Source: an uncultured Lachnospiraceae bacterium
GTDB taxonomy: Bacteria; Bacillota; Clostridia; Lachnospirales; Lachnospiraceae
NCBI GenBank assembly: GCA_949502235.1
Contig: CATBDC010000026.1
Span: forward strand, 1 to 48,399
Length of the DNA: 48,399 nt
Direction of reading: 5' to 3'
The notes below the pieces were generated by a model. The model was not told where the DNA came from. It made no database searches and saw only the letters and a program-made list of their open reading frames with translations. Shown here piece by piece: positions 6,967-14,600 of the stretch. Numbering within the stretch: position 1 is the first letter of the stretch; each line of letters begins with the position of its first letter. A program made the position numbers and the translations under genes.

Positions 6967-7950
6967 CTACAGCGCCAGATACTCTGTCAGCACTTCTTTC
7001 AGATCCGCTGCCATGCCGTAATCCGCCACGCCGTAAATTGCCGCATCTTCATCGGTATTTACTGCCACAAAGAGCTTCGTATCCTTGATCCCCTCTGTAT
7101 GCTGGATAGCGCCGGACACACCAAAGGAGATACAGATCTTCGGACGGATGGTAAGTCCTGTCTGTCCAATCTGGTGATTGAACGGAATCATTTCAGAGTC
7201 TACCATCGGCCTTGTTCCGCCGATTGCTCCGCCTACCTTCTCGGCAAACTTCTCAAGCAGTGCGAAATTGTCATCCTCCAGGACTCCCCTTCCGCCCACA
7301 ACAACTACCTCTGCGCTTAAGATGCTTCCTGTCTCTGCCTCTGCAGGTATCTCCTCAATCACTTCGATTTTGGAATCGCCAACCTTGATATCATCGAAAT
7401 ACTCGATGTTCGCCCGGCCGCCTTCTGCCTCTTCCTGTGCCGTGTACACGCCCGGCCTTACAGTCATCATCTGCGGGTAGAAGCCGTCCCTTGTAATAAT
7501 CGTAACAAAAACGTTCTCTCCATAGGAAGGCTTATTCTGCTTGATATAATAGGAGCCGTCCTCCTTTGTTCCTACAAGAACCTCGGTACAGTCTGCAGTC
7601 ATTCCACAGCCTAACTTCATTGCAACCCTGGAGAAAATGGAACGTCCCTCCGGAGTTGCCGGAATGAGTACGCTTGACGGGTCAATCCTCTTAAGCATTT
7701 CTGCAATCGCCTGGCTTACGGCGTCATCCTGCTGGGAACAGTCACGTCCTGCATTCACAGCATAGATCTCTTCCACTCCAAGCCTGTCAAGCTCTGCCGC
7801 AATTTTCTCTGCGTTATCAGCAAGCACAATTGCCTGAACCTTCTCGCCTGTCGTTTTCTGAATCTCCTTTGCCGCTGAAACCAGTTCTGCAGCTACCGGC
7901 TCTAATTTACCTTTATAACTTTCTGCATAAACACAAATTCCATTAGCCAT
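6967..7950 (-). CDS. etfA: Electron transfer flavoprotein, alpha subunit
   Basis: About 327 residues from ATG 7950, chosen because AAAGGAAAGTAAATCG precedes it. The frame is open 9 codons further up without a better site. The N-terminal domain (about 1-190) is the EtfA/EtfB-like alpha/beta part. The C-terminal FAD domain shows VVVVGGRGV, IGGTRPMVD and the diagnostic QTGLTIRPKICISFGVSGAIQHTEGIK (split here only by reading). It forms a heterodimer with EtfB (4 bases upstream) and passes electrons from a dehydrogenase to a quinone or other acceptor. The neighbouring dehydrogenase is the FAD oxidoreductase at 8821-9981 rather than an acyl-CoA dehydrogenase, so this pair is probably dedicated to amino-acid-type oxidation. 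Confidence 0.95.
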   Translation of the reverse strand: MANGICVYAESYKGKLEPVAAELVSAAKEIQKTTGEKVQAIVLADNAEKIAAELDRLGVEEIYAVNAGRDCSQQDDAVSQAIAEMLKRIDPSSVLIPATPEGRSIFSRVAMKLGCGMTADCTEVLVGTKEDGSYYIKQNKPSYGENVFVTIITRDGFYPQMMTVRPGVYTAQEEAEGGRANIEYFDDIKVGDSKIEVIEEIPAEAETGSILSAEVVVVGGRGVLEDDNFALLEKFAEKVGGAIGGTRPMVDSEMIPFNHQIGQTGLTIRPKICISFGVSGAIQHTEGIKDTKLFVAVNTDEDAAIYGVADYGMAADLKEVLTEYLAL

Positions 7951-7954
7951 CGAT

Positions 7955-8746
7955 TTACTTTCCTTTCTCCTCTTCAATCAATTCCTTAAGCTTCTTTGCA
8001 AGCTCTGCCGGTGTTCCTTCAAGCATCCGGGCTTTTCTTCCCATCTTTGGTGAGAAGGAATCTACAACTGTCGTTGGCGAGCCTGCGATACCTACTTCGT
8101 CAGGCGGAAGTCCCAAATCCGCATTAGTGTAGGTTACAAGCGGCTTAGATTTTGCCGCGCGCTTTGTACGAAGGGTTGCAAGGCGAGGCTCGTTACAGCC
8201 GAAATTAAAGGAAATCATTGCCGGAAGAGCACATTTAATACTTAATTTCTTATCATGGAACTTCTTAACTGCTACGATTTTGTCCGCCTCGGCCGCGTCA
8301 TATTTTACGCCCATCGCTTCCACCACATGGGGAATATCGAGACATTCTGCCACCATTGCACCCACCTGTCCGGTCGCACCGTCTGCAGACAGCGCCCCGC
8401 CCAGAATAAGGTCAAACTCACCGTACTTCTTAATGGCCGCTGCCAGTACCTTTGCAGTTGCAACCGTATCTCCTCCTGCAACAGCCCGGTCGGTGATCAG
8501 GCAGGACTCATCGCAGCCGAGTGCCATTGCATCCCGGAGCGCTTTTTCTGCATCCGGCGGCCCCATTGTAAATACAACAACCTTTCCCCCTGTCTGCTCC
8601 TTAAGAAGCATAGCCTCCTCAATGGCATTAAGGTCGGCCGGATTTACCATACCCTCGGAGCTTGCGCGCACGAGAGCATGTGTCTTTGGATCTACTGATA
8701 CGTCATTTGAAACCGGAACCTGTTTAATAAGAACTGCTATATTCAT
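7955..8746 (-). CDS. etfB: Electron transfer flavoprotein, beta subunit
   Basis: 263 residues of normal EtfB length. It starts MNIAVLIKQVP and shows the nucleotide-contacting segments FTMGPPDAEKALRDAMALG and DLILGGALSADGATGQVG, then the family's LPAMISFNFGCNEPRLATL region. Partner of EtfA, which starts 4 bases after its stop. ATG 8746 follows a TAGGAGGAAACC ribosome site. Some clostridial EtfB subunits carry an extra FAD and bifurcate electrons. I cannot settle that from motifs alone. The absence of an acyl-CoA dehydrogenase and the presence of an amine-type FAD dehydrogenase upstream suggest the electrons come from oxidation of an amino or N-methyl group. Confidence 0.95.
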   Translation of the reverse strand: MNIAVLIKQVPVSNDVSVDPKTHALVRASSEGMVNPADLNAIEEAMLLKEQTGGKVVVFTMGPPDAEKALRDAMALGCDESCLITDRAVAGGDTVATAKVLAAAIKKYGEFDLILGGALSADGATGQVGAMVAECLDIPHVVEAMGVKYDAAEADKIVAVKKFHDKKLSIKCALPAMISFNFGCNEPRLATLRTKRAAKSKPLVTYTNADLGLPPDEVGIAGSPTTVVDSFSPKMGRKARMLEGTPAELAKKLKELIEEEKGK

Positions 8747-8772
8747 GGTTTCCTCCTAAAATATTTTCTTGC

Positions 8773-8797
8773 GGTCTGCGCCTTTTATGCGCAGACC
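8773..8797. terminator. Hairpin between dehydrogenase and etfB
   Basis: A perfect 9-base stem GGTCTGCGC / GCGCAGACC with a 7-base loop, lying in the 74-base gap between two operon genes. There is no U-run on the minus strand immediately after it, so it may be an attenuator, mRNA processing signal or stabiliser rather than a full stop. It resembles the terminator hairpin at 27661-27683. Confidence 0.5.
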
Positions 8798-8820
8798 TTT
8801 CCAAACAATTATCTATTATC

Positions 8821-9981
8821 TTACAAGAGACGCTTAAACGCCCAGTTCTCAAGAAGCGGCGTGCTCTCTCCCCGCATAATGAGCTTTGCAAGGTCACGGG
8901 TTGCGGCAGGAGCCTCAATAACGCCGTTTCCGCCGTAGCCTGTGGAAAGCATATAGCCTTCAACCGGAGTCTCACCTAAGATTGGCCAGAAATCCTTCGG
9001 CTCTGCGCGGTAGGAAAGCCATGAGGATACAAGACCGCTGTCCACGATTCCTGGAACCTTTGCTTCAAGCTGGTCAAGCAGGAAGTCGATGAAGTAGTCA
9101 TCTGTTCCGCCTGTTGCCGGTAACTTATCCGGATCCCACTGTCCCGCATGCATCGGGTTGCTTAAATCCATAGAAAGGTGGGACTTGCAGATGAAAATAT
9201 TATCTCCTGCCCTAAGTCCGTAGAACTCTGGGTATTTCAGTACAGGGAAGGTGTAGTTAAGCTTCTTTCCCGGAGGGCATAAGAAGAAGGCTTCAGCCTT
9301 TGTATGCCAGATCGGCACATCAAGCCCTACCATCTCGCCTGTGAATTTGCTCCACGGTCCTGTACAGTCAACAACTACATCAAATTCATATTCCGCTCCA
9401 TCGTCTGTCTTAAGGCCCTTCACCTTGTTATTCTCCACAACAACCTCTGTTACCTTAACACCTGTCTTAACAACGCCGCCGTTCTTCTGGAATTTCTTCG
9501 CATAAGTATTGGAAATCATGGTTCCGTCAAAATATCCATCGTCTGCCGTGTAGCCTGCGCCGAGAATATTATCTGTGGAAATGTCCGGCAGAATCTCTTT
9601 GATGCGATCCTTGTCTGTAATATACTCGCCTGTGTAGCCTGCCGCCTTTGCAAGAGCGATACCAGTCTTAATAACCTTTTCTACTTCCTCATTTGTAGCA
9701 ACTACAAGTGTTCCTGTCTTATCAAAGCCTGCGGAGCCTTTTTCTTCCTGCTCCATCTTAAGATAAGACTCAAAGCCGTAAAGTCTTACGTCCCAGTATC
9801 TGTTCTTAAGAGAATCGTCAAACAGACAAACCGTGCCTGCTGACTTTGCTGTGGACGCTCCTCCGATTGTATCCTTCTCGAATACAATGACCTCAGCCTC
9901 GCCGTCATAAAGACTTAAGTGATAGCCAAGCGCTGTTCCGGAAATACCTCCGCCGATGATACCGATTTTTTTCTTTGCCAT
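8821..9981 (-). CDS. FAD-dependent amino acid dehydrogenase (DadA/sarcosine dehydrogenase-like)
   Basis: About 386 residues from ATG 9981, preceded by AAAGGCAGGTAACACT. The N-terminus has the Rossmann FAD motif KIGIIGGGISGTALGYHL then VIVFEKD. The middle has VVDCTGPWSKF. The C-terminus has the closing FAD segment EGYMLSTGYGGNGVIEAPAATRDLAKLI. This is the DAO/glycine oxidase/sarcosine dehydrogenase superfamily, which oxidises a C-N bond of amino acids or N-methyl amino acids. It is followed by etfB-etfA, which fits a dehydrogenase that passes electrons to ETF rather than an oxidase. It is preceded by an N-carbamoyl amino acid hydrolase, whose product is a likely substrate. The exact substrate is not readable. 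Confidence 0.85.
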   Translation of the reverse strand: MAKKKIGIIGGGISGTALGYHLSLYDGEAEVIVFEKDTIGGASTAKSAGTVCLFDDSLKNRYWDVRLYGFESYLKMEQEEKGSAGFDKTGTLVVATNEEVEKVIKTGIALAKAAGYTGEYITDKDRIKEILPDISTDNILGAGYTADDGYFDGTMISNTYAKKFQKNGGVVKTGVKVTEVVVENNKVKGLKTDDGAEYEFDVVVDCTGPWSKFTGEMVGLDVPIWHTKAEAFFLCPPGKKLNYTFPVLKYPEFYGLRAGDNIFICKSHLSMDLSNPMHAGQWDPDKLPATGGTDDYFIDFLLDQLEAKVPGIVDSGLVSSWLSYRAEPKDFWPILGETPVEGYMLSTGYGGNGVIEAPAATRDLAKLIMRGESTPLLENWAFKRLL

Positions 9982-10058
9982 AGTGTTACCTGCCTTTCTT
10001 TTTATTTTTCTTTTATTTTTCTCCCTTATGGCAAGGGATTTTAACATGAACTTGTCAT

Positions 10059-10091
10059 GTTATTGTTACTCTTCACCCGGTTCACAATAAC
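10059..10091. repeat. Palindromic repeat, GTTATTGT...ACAATAAC
   Basis: A 33-base palindrome with perfect 8-base arms GTTATTGT and ACAATAAC, in the 117-base gap between the carbamoylase and the FAD dehydrogenase. It belongs to the same family as the repeats at 6850, 38622 and 41108. A second short hairpin (AACATGA/TCATGTT) adjoins it at about 10043-10061. Confidence 0.5.
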
Positions 10092-10098
10092 CTTGCTG

Positions 10099-11334
10099 TT
10101 ATAATTTATCTACATTTAAAACTGTTCCAAGGAGCACATTGCATCCGTTTTCTATATCCTCATCCTTTGTGTACTCATGTCTGGAGTGGCTGATTCCATT
10201 CTCGCTGGGAACAAATATCATGGCTGTCGGGAATACACTCGTCATGATAAGCGAATCATGGAAGGCGCCGCTTGGAATTACACTGTAGTCTATGCCAAGC
10301 TCCTTAATGGTATTTTCTATATTCTCCTTCACCCAGTCAGACATAGGCGCCGGGTCATGGAAGGATGTGGGGACAAATGTATAGGAAACTTCATATTTCT
10401 TACAGATGTCCCCAAGGGTCTCCTGCAGTTTTTGTTCAACCAGAGACATCACCTTAGCGTCTGTGTCCCTGATTTCCAGGCTGAAGGTGCAGGTGCCTGG
10501 AATTACATTGACAGAATGGGGCGTCACTTTTATCGTGCCTACAGTTGCAACGGTAAATTCGTTCCCACATTCTGTTGTAACCTCTGGTATTTTGTTAATA
10601 AATCCTGCTGCCGCCACAAGGGCGTCCTTACGGTCTGCCATCGCCGTGCTTCCGGCATGATTTGCCTCACCGGTTACCGTAACCTCATATCTGTTAACTC
10701 CCGCAATGGAAGATACAATTCCTACGGAAGTATCTGACCTGTATAATCTTGCTCCCTGTTCCACATGGAGCTCCAAAAAGCAGTGTACATCTGCCGGGTT
10801 CTTTGCCGCAGCCTTTACTCCCTCACTTGTGATGCCGTAAGACTGCATAACCTTCCCGCGTTCCTCTCCATATATATCTAGCTCCGAATCGCTGATTCCC
10901 GCATCCTGTCCGCAGATTGCACTGCTCCCTGTAAGTCCTTTTCCGAAGCGAAAGCCTTCCTCATCTGTAAATACCACCACCTCTATCGGATGCTTTGGCA
11001 TATATCCTTCCTTTTTAAATGTTTCGCAGACCTCTAAGGCTCCCACACATCCAAGAACACCGTCATACTTTCCTCCATCCGGCACCGTATCCAGATGAGA
11101 ACCCATCAAAATTGCCGGAAGACTGTTATCCTGGCCGTCCATGCGGGCAATGAGATTTCCTGCCGCGTCCATTCTTACGTTCATTCCCAGAGCCTCTGCC
11201 CAGGAAGCAAAAAGCCTTCTTCCCTTTACATCCTCATCAGAAAACGCCATTCTTGTATAGGTTCCGTCTTCCTTCTTCCCGCACTGGTAGATTTCCTCCA
11301 GCCGTGAAACTACTCTTTTTCCATCTGCCTTCAT
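10099..11334 (-). CDS. N-carbamoyl-L-amino acid hydrolase / allantoate amidohydrolase family (M20)
   Basis: 411 residues, full family length. The two-zinc site of M20 amidases is intact: GSHLDTVPDGGKYDGVLG (about 78-96), TDEEGFRFGKGLTGS and LELHVEQG. The lid domain has the conserved EANHAGSTAM, and the C-terminal part has PSGAFHDS and FVPSENGISHSRHEY with the last metal histidine. The family removes the carbamoyl (ureido) group from N-carbamoyl amino acids, allantoate or ureidoglycolate, giving ammonia, CO2 and the free amino compound. The FAD dehydrogenase and ETF genes follow, and a PucR regulator lies upstream, so the product is probably then oxidised. Which ureido compound is used cannot be decided from motifs. 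ATG 11334 follows GGAGGAAAGGAAAGTAAC. Confidence 0.88.
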   Translation of the reverse strand: MKADGKRVVSRLEEIYQCGKKEDGTYTRMAFSDEDVKGRRLFASWAEALGMNVRMDAAGNLIARMDGQDNSLPAILMGSHLDTVPDGGKYDGVLGCVGALEVCETFKKEGYMPKHPIEVVVFTDEEGFRFGKGLTGSSAICGQDAGISDSELDIYGEERGKVMQSYGITSEGVKAAAKNPADVHCFLELHVEQGARLYRSDTSVGIVSSIAGVNRYEVTVTGEANHAGSTAMADRKDALVAAAGFINKIPEVTTECGNEFTVATVGTIKVTPHSVNVIPGTCTFSLEIRDTDAKVMSLVEQKLQETLGDICKKYEVSYTFVPTSFHDPAPMSDWVKENIENTIKELGIDYSVIPSGAFHDSLIMTSVFPTAMIFVPSENGISHSRHEYTKDEDIENGCNVLLGTVLNVDKL

Positions 11335-11446
11335 GTTACTTTCCTTTCCTCCTCTGCTTATTTTTGTTATACAGCAGTTTTCACAAATTTATACACTCGT
11401 TTTTGGGCAAACTGTATAGATGTTTTCAATGAAGTATATAAATCTT

Positions 11447-11468
11447 ATCTATATTTCACATTATAGAT
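11447..11468. promoter_or_regulatory. Palindrome upstream of the carbamoylase operon, candidate PucR operator
   Basis: A 22-base perfect dyad, ATCTATA and TATAGAT around an 8-base centre, about 115 bases upstream of the carbamoylase start and downstream of the pucR terminator. No near-consensus -35/-10 pair is evident in the gap, as is common at activator-dependent promoters. Binding by the adjacent PucR protein is inference. Confidence 0.4.
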
Positions 11469-11512
11469 AATTTTTTAACAATATGCATCAGGGAAAAAAG
11501 ATAAAAAAAAGA

Positions 11513-11545
11513 GATATTGTTTGTCCATATTGGATAAGCAATATC
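11513..11545 (-). terminator. Terminator after the pucR gene
   Basis: On the minus strand a GATATTG/CAATATC stem with a loop that itself contains CCAATATGG is followed at once by TCTTTTTTTT. It lies just after the pucR stop, and indicates that pucR and the carbamoylase operon are separate transcripts. Confidence 0.65.
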
Positions 11546-11555
11546 CCCGCCTGAT

Positions 11556-13241
11556 TTATTTTCTAATATTTTCTACCATTCTATGGACAATCAGCCCGAT
11601 TCTGACAGCCAGCACCTCACTGGGGTTGTCAAAATCAATCCCAGTAATCTCTACAATCCGATCTATACGGTAAGCCGCTGTTTTATAATGAATAAAAAGC
11701 TCCTGGGCCGTCTTTGTAAGATTCTGGTTCCTGTCCAGATAGGTGTTAAGGGTAAGGATCAAATCACCCCTCTGCTGCTTTTTATAATGGAAGAGCTTCT
11801 CAAGACTTTCCGGTATGTACTCGGAAAGCTCCTCCGCCGTGTCAAGCTTGCACAAAAGCTTAAAAATACCCATGTCAGCAAAAAACATGACCGAAGATGC
11901 CTGACTGTCGCTCTGTTCTCCCAAAATACCGATAAATTCCAGTGAATCCCCTGCTTCCTTATAGCTGTCTGAGATGTTTAAAACGCCCTCTACCTCCTTT
12001 CCAACGCCAACCCGGACAACAAGCCTGCTATTTTTTTCAAAAATCCTTTTCTGAATCCGCTCTACCGTACATTTAAGCTCTTTCCGGTATTCCTCCTGCT
12101 TCTGCCCTTTCTCTATCTGCTGGATAACTGTCACCTTGTCCACATCATTGCGGATCCTGACCTCACGGAACTCCTTCACCACCGCATCCCGCAAAACGCT
12201 GAAATACTGAAGCCTTTCATTCAGCTTCTCAAATTCACCGGTTTCTTTATTCCAAAGCTTTAGGATCAGCACACGGTATGATGCCTCCATGGGAATCCCA
12301 AGGAGCTTAATGTCTCTTTCTATCTCCTGCCTGGAGTGGAGCTTTCCGCTTAAAATATGATTCATAATATCATTCTGGAACTTTTCCTCCAGCTCCTCAA
12401 TAGAATTCTGGCGGAACATTTCCTGCCTTAGCGCTGTTACCGCATTTTCAATAGCAATGTCATCCAGATCGCTGAAAGGATTTCTGGACGCCGTGATAAC
12501 AAGATACATTTTCCGGCTGTACATCACCTTGAGCTTTACCACCAGCTGATCCGTATACTGTCCCTCCTCTGACAAACGAACCTGCTGCCTTAAATAATTA
12601 TAATTCGAATAAAAACGAGGCTCGTATTCCTCTGCATGCTTAGACAGGGCAAACTTATGTACACTGCCCTCTGCCTGCGCAAGACAGTCCATATTCTGGT
12701 TAAAAAGCGCCGCCGGATTGCCGATAAGCTTTTCCAGCACATCCAGGATTCTCTGAATCCCATTCTCCGTAGAGCTAAAAGACAGAGACAGGGCGGTAAA
12801 ATTGTCATGGGTTGTCTTAAAATATTTAAGCCGCCTTACCTCGTCATTAAAAAGCCGCTCCATAATTATCTTTAATATATCCCTGAAGGAAAGCTCAAAA
12901 GAAATTTCCAGAACAGGCACTGCGTGCTCCCTGGCATAATCAAGCAAAATATGAAGCTTTTCCTCTATATGCTCCACATTTTGTTTGCGCTTTACGGCCA
13001 CGGCGCTTACCTTCTTCTTTGACAGCTCCTCTATGTATCCCCTGAATTCCTTTACACTGCAGGACTGAAAAGCATAAAAGCCCGTCAAAAGAACCTCCCC
13101 GCCGCTGATATATTTCACAATATCAGGCGCCTCAATAATCGTTACCCCCAAAATCTCATTATCAAGGCCCTGCTTTCCGCCAAGTAACCTTGCATCACCG
13201 AATATCTCTGCCTTCAGCATGTCCCTTACTGTAAATCCCAT
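11556..13241 (-). CDS. PucR-family transcriptional regulator
   Basis: About 561 residues from ATG 13241, placed 9 bases after GGTGAGG. Alternative starts lie 3 and 5 codons up. Layout: N-terminal PucR sensory domain (about 3-125, FTVRDMLKAEIFGDARLLGG ... DILKIIMERLF), a central GGDEF-like/linker region, and a C-terminal PucR helix-turn-helix with LTLNTYLDRNQNLTKTAQELFIHYKTAAYRI (read in two parts). PucR and its relatives CdaR and RocR-like activators control catabolism of purines, ureides and amino acids. It faces the same way as the carbamoylase/FAD dehydrogenase/ETF genes and is separated from them by a terminator and a palindrome, which supports a role as their activator. The inducer would be the ureido substrate or a relative. 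Confidence 0.85.
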   Translation of the reverse strand: MGFTVRDMLKAEIFGDARLLGGKQGLDNEILGVTIIEAPDIVKYISGGEVLLTGFYAFQSCSVKEFRGYIEELSKKKVSAVAVKRKQNVEHIEEKLHILLDYAREHAVPVLEISFELSFRDILKIIMERLFNDEVRRLKYFKTTHDNFTALSLSFSSTENGIQRILDVLEKLIGNPAALFNQNMDCLAQAEGSVHKFALSKHAEEYEPRFYSNYNYLRQQVRLSEEGQYTDQLVVKLKVMYSRKMYLVITASRNPFSDLDDIAIENAVTALRQEMFRQNSIEELEEKFQNDIMNHILSGKLHSRQEIERDIKLLGIPMEASYRVLILKLWNKETGEFEKLNERLQYFSVLRDAVVKEFREVRIRNDVDKVTVIQQIEKGQKQEEYRKELKCTVERIQKRIFEKNSRLVVRVGVGKEVEGVLNISDSYKEAGDSLEFIGILGEQSDSQASSVMFFADMGIFKLLCKLDTAEELSEYIPESLEKLFHYKKQQRGDLILTLNTYLDRNQNLTKTAQELFIHYKTAAYRIDRIVEITGIDFDNPSEVLAVRIGLIVHRMVENIRK

Positions 13242-13265
13242 GCCCCTCATCCTCACCTTTTCCTA

Positions 13266-13379
13266 TCATTTAATAAAAATATCTATAGGACTATCTGTTA
13301 TTGCCCAAATTAAAATATGTACGTCTCCTTCATCTGACATGTTAATAATGCGTGCACATACCTGTTGCTGTACGGTCAT
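13266..13379 (-). CDS. Small ORF, possible antitoxin remnant
   Basis: 37 codons from ATG 13379 with a good AAAGGATGTGG ribosome site. It begins MTVQQQVCARIINMSDEGDVHIL. The opening resembles the start of short antitoxin-like or stability proteins in Clostridia (V-Q-Q-x-V-C-x-x-I-x-x-M-S-D-E-G), whose remaining half is absent here. No toxin partner is present. It may be a truncated relic. I would not assign a function. Confidence 0.3.
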   Translation of the reverse strand: MTVQQQVCARIINMSDEGDVHILIWAITDSPIDIFIK

Positions 13380-13501
13380 TAAACCACATCCTTTTTGATT
13401 TATGATTGCATTTATAACGGTAATACTTCATGTTATATGTATCATAACATGGGAATCTTTAGAATTCTACCCTCTTTTAAATGTTCTTCTCATGTGCTTT
13501 T

Positions 13502-13529
13502 TTGAAATGGCAGGATTCTAATATATAAT
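13502..13529 (+). promoter_or_regulatory. Promoter of the O-acetyltransferase gene
   Basis: TTGAAA (13502-13507) and TATAAT (13524-13529) with a 16-base spacer, about 95 bases before ATG 13623. Further upstream at about 13429-13451 is a CATGTTAT/ATAACATG palindrome that might be an operator. The 13380-13622 interval holds nothing else I can identify. Confidence 0.6.
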
Positions 13530-13622
13530 GACACAAATGGAATATTAATACCATATGAAAGGCACTATAATTATATCTGCAAAGTCAAAAAGACATATAC
13601 TCTGTCGGAAGGGAGATTAATT

Positions 13623-14201
13623 ATGTATTATGAAGCAGATGATTTTATAGAAACCGCAGACAATGAAACATTGGAATTGATTGCCCGTGTAAGGGAATTG
13701 ACACGGGAATACTATTTTTCAGATTACAGAGATACCGAAAGGAGAACCGCCATACTTCAGGAATTGCTGGGCGGCATAGGAGAAAATGTTGCAATTGACA
13801 CACCGTTTCACTGCGATCATGGGAAAAATATTTTTCTAGGAAATGATGTGATAATAAATATGAACTGTACTTTTGTGGATAACGCAGAGATACGCATAGG
13901 AAACAGGGTATTGGTTGCATCCAATGTACAGCTTTATACCGGTTCACACCCCGTTTCACCTGGGGAGCGTCTTATACCGGATTGGAAAGGCCGCAAGACA
14001 ACCTTTTTCCGGTCATTCGCCCGTCCGATAGAAATAAAAGATCATGTATGGATTGGGGGCGGCAGTATTCTCCTGCCCGGTGTAACAATTGGGGAAAACA
14101 GCGTAATAGGCGCAGGAAGTGTTGTAAACCGTTCTATCCCTGCAAATTGTGTTGCAGTGGGAAATCCATGCAGGGTGATACGCAGAATAGAAACAGAATA
14201 A
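13623..14201 (+). CDS. Maltose/galactoside O-acetyltransferase family protein
   Basis: 192 residues. An N-terminal helical segment (about 15-55, the Mac domain of maltose/galactoside acetyltransferases) is followed by left-handed beta-helix hexapeptide repeats: NIFLGNDVIINMNCTFVDNA, IRIGNRVLVASNV, then HVWIGGGSILLPGVTIGENS and VIGAGSVVNRSIPANCVAVGNP. The catalytic histidine is in YTGSHPV. It transfers acetyl from acetyl-CoA to a sugar hydroxyl as a homotrimer. A strong ribosome site GGAAGGGAG precedes ATG 13623. It stands alone between a good promoter and the tRNA gene. The true acceptor may be a detoxified or cell-wall sugar. Confidence 0.88.
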   Translation: MYYEADDFIETADNETLELIARVRELTREYYFSDYRDTERRTAILQELLGGIGENVAIDTPFHCDHGKNIFLGNDVIINMNCTFVDNAEIRIGNRVLVASNVQLYTGSHPVSPGERLIPDWKGRKTTFFRSFARPIEIKDHVWIGGGSILLPGVTIGENSVIGAGSVVNRSIPANCVAVGNPCRVIRRIETE

Positions 14202-14285
14202 ACAGAGGAAAATTTTCAAAAATAATTATTGTATTTTATATGGTATTGTGATACAATAAATTTCGGTTTGAGAAGCCAGAAACAT

Positions 14286-14368
14286 GCGGATGTGGCGGAA
14301 TGGCAGACGCATCAGACTCAAAATCTGACGAGGGCGACTTCGTGCGGGTTCAAGTCCCGCCATCCGCA
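14286..14368 (+). tRNA. tRNA-Leu (anticodon CAA)
   Basis: 83 bases with acceptor arms GCGGATG and CATCCGC plus discriminator A. The anticodon stem CAGA/TCTG encloses loop CTCAAAA (anticodon CAA, reading UUG). There is a long class II variable arm and a T-arm GCGGG-TTCAAGT-CCCGC. The 3' CCA is not encoded. It is followed by a terminator at 14388, then by an inverted-repeat element. tRNA genes are common integration sites, but no integrase or duplicated 3' end was seen nearby. Confidence 0.95.
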
Positions 14369-14387
14369 GTGAACTTAAGTTTAAAAG

Positions 14388-14415
14388 ATGCCGGAACCTA
14401 TAGGAGTTCCGGCAT
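14388..14415 (+). terminator. Terminator after tRNA-Leu
   Basis: A perfect 10-base stem ATGCCGGAAC/GTTCCGGCAT with an 8-base loop, followed by TCTTTATATT. It starts 20 bases after the tRNA end on the plus strand. Confidence 0.85.
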
Positions 14416-14490
14416 TCTTTATATTCTCTGTCATTAAATAAGAAAGGATATGACCACATGTCATTACCACAGGAACGCATTTATACATCA

Positions 14491-14600
14491 AAACTCCATC
14501 TGTGCAATTGGAAGTCATTTTCGATGCATAGGAAGGGCATCTTAAAACTTCCGTCCCTTGAACGATATTCCTTCCAGCCGTACAGGTGGAAAATATTCTA
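14491..14600. repeat. Inverted-repeat element, short copy (B)
   Basis: The left part (CCATCTGTG..GGAAGTCATTTTCG) and the reverse complement of the right part (CCACCTGTACGG..GGAA) are recognisable versions of the same arm found in copy A at 2781-3042. The right end of B matches A's right end almost base for base over about 55 bases. B lacks the nested interior of copy A. It lies just beyond the tRNA terminator and touches the 3' end of the AAA-ATPase gene. Confidence 0.5.

Noticed and set aside
10177-10737. 186-codon plus-strand frame opposite the carbamoylase
   Set aside because: It lies within a conserved catalytic gene and has no start context.
14226-14480. 84-codon minus-strand frame across the tRNA
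   Set aside because: It is read through the tRNA and its terminator, so it cannot be a real gene.
14286-14600. tRNA-Leu as attachment site of an integrated element
   Set aside because: No integrase gene and no duplicated tRNA 3' end was found on either side.
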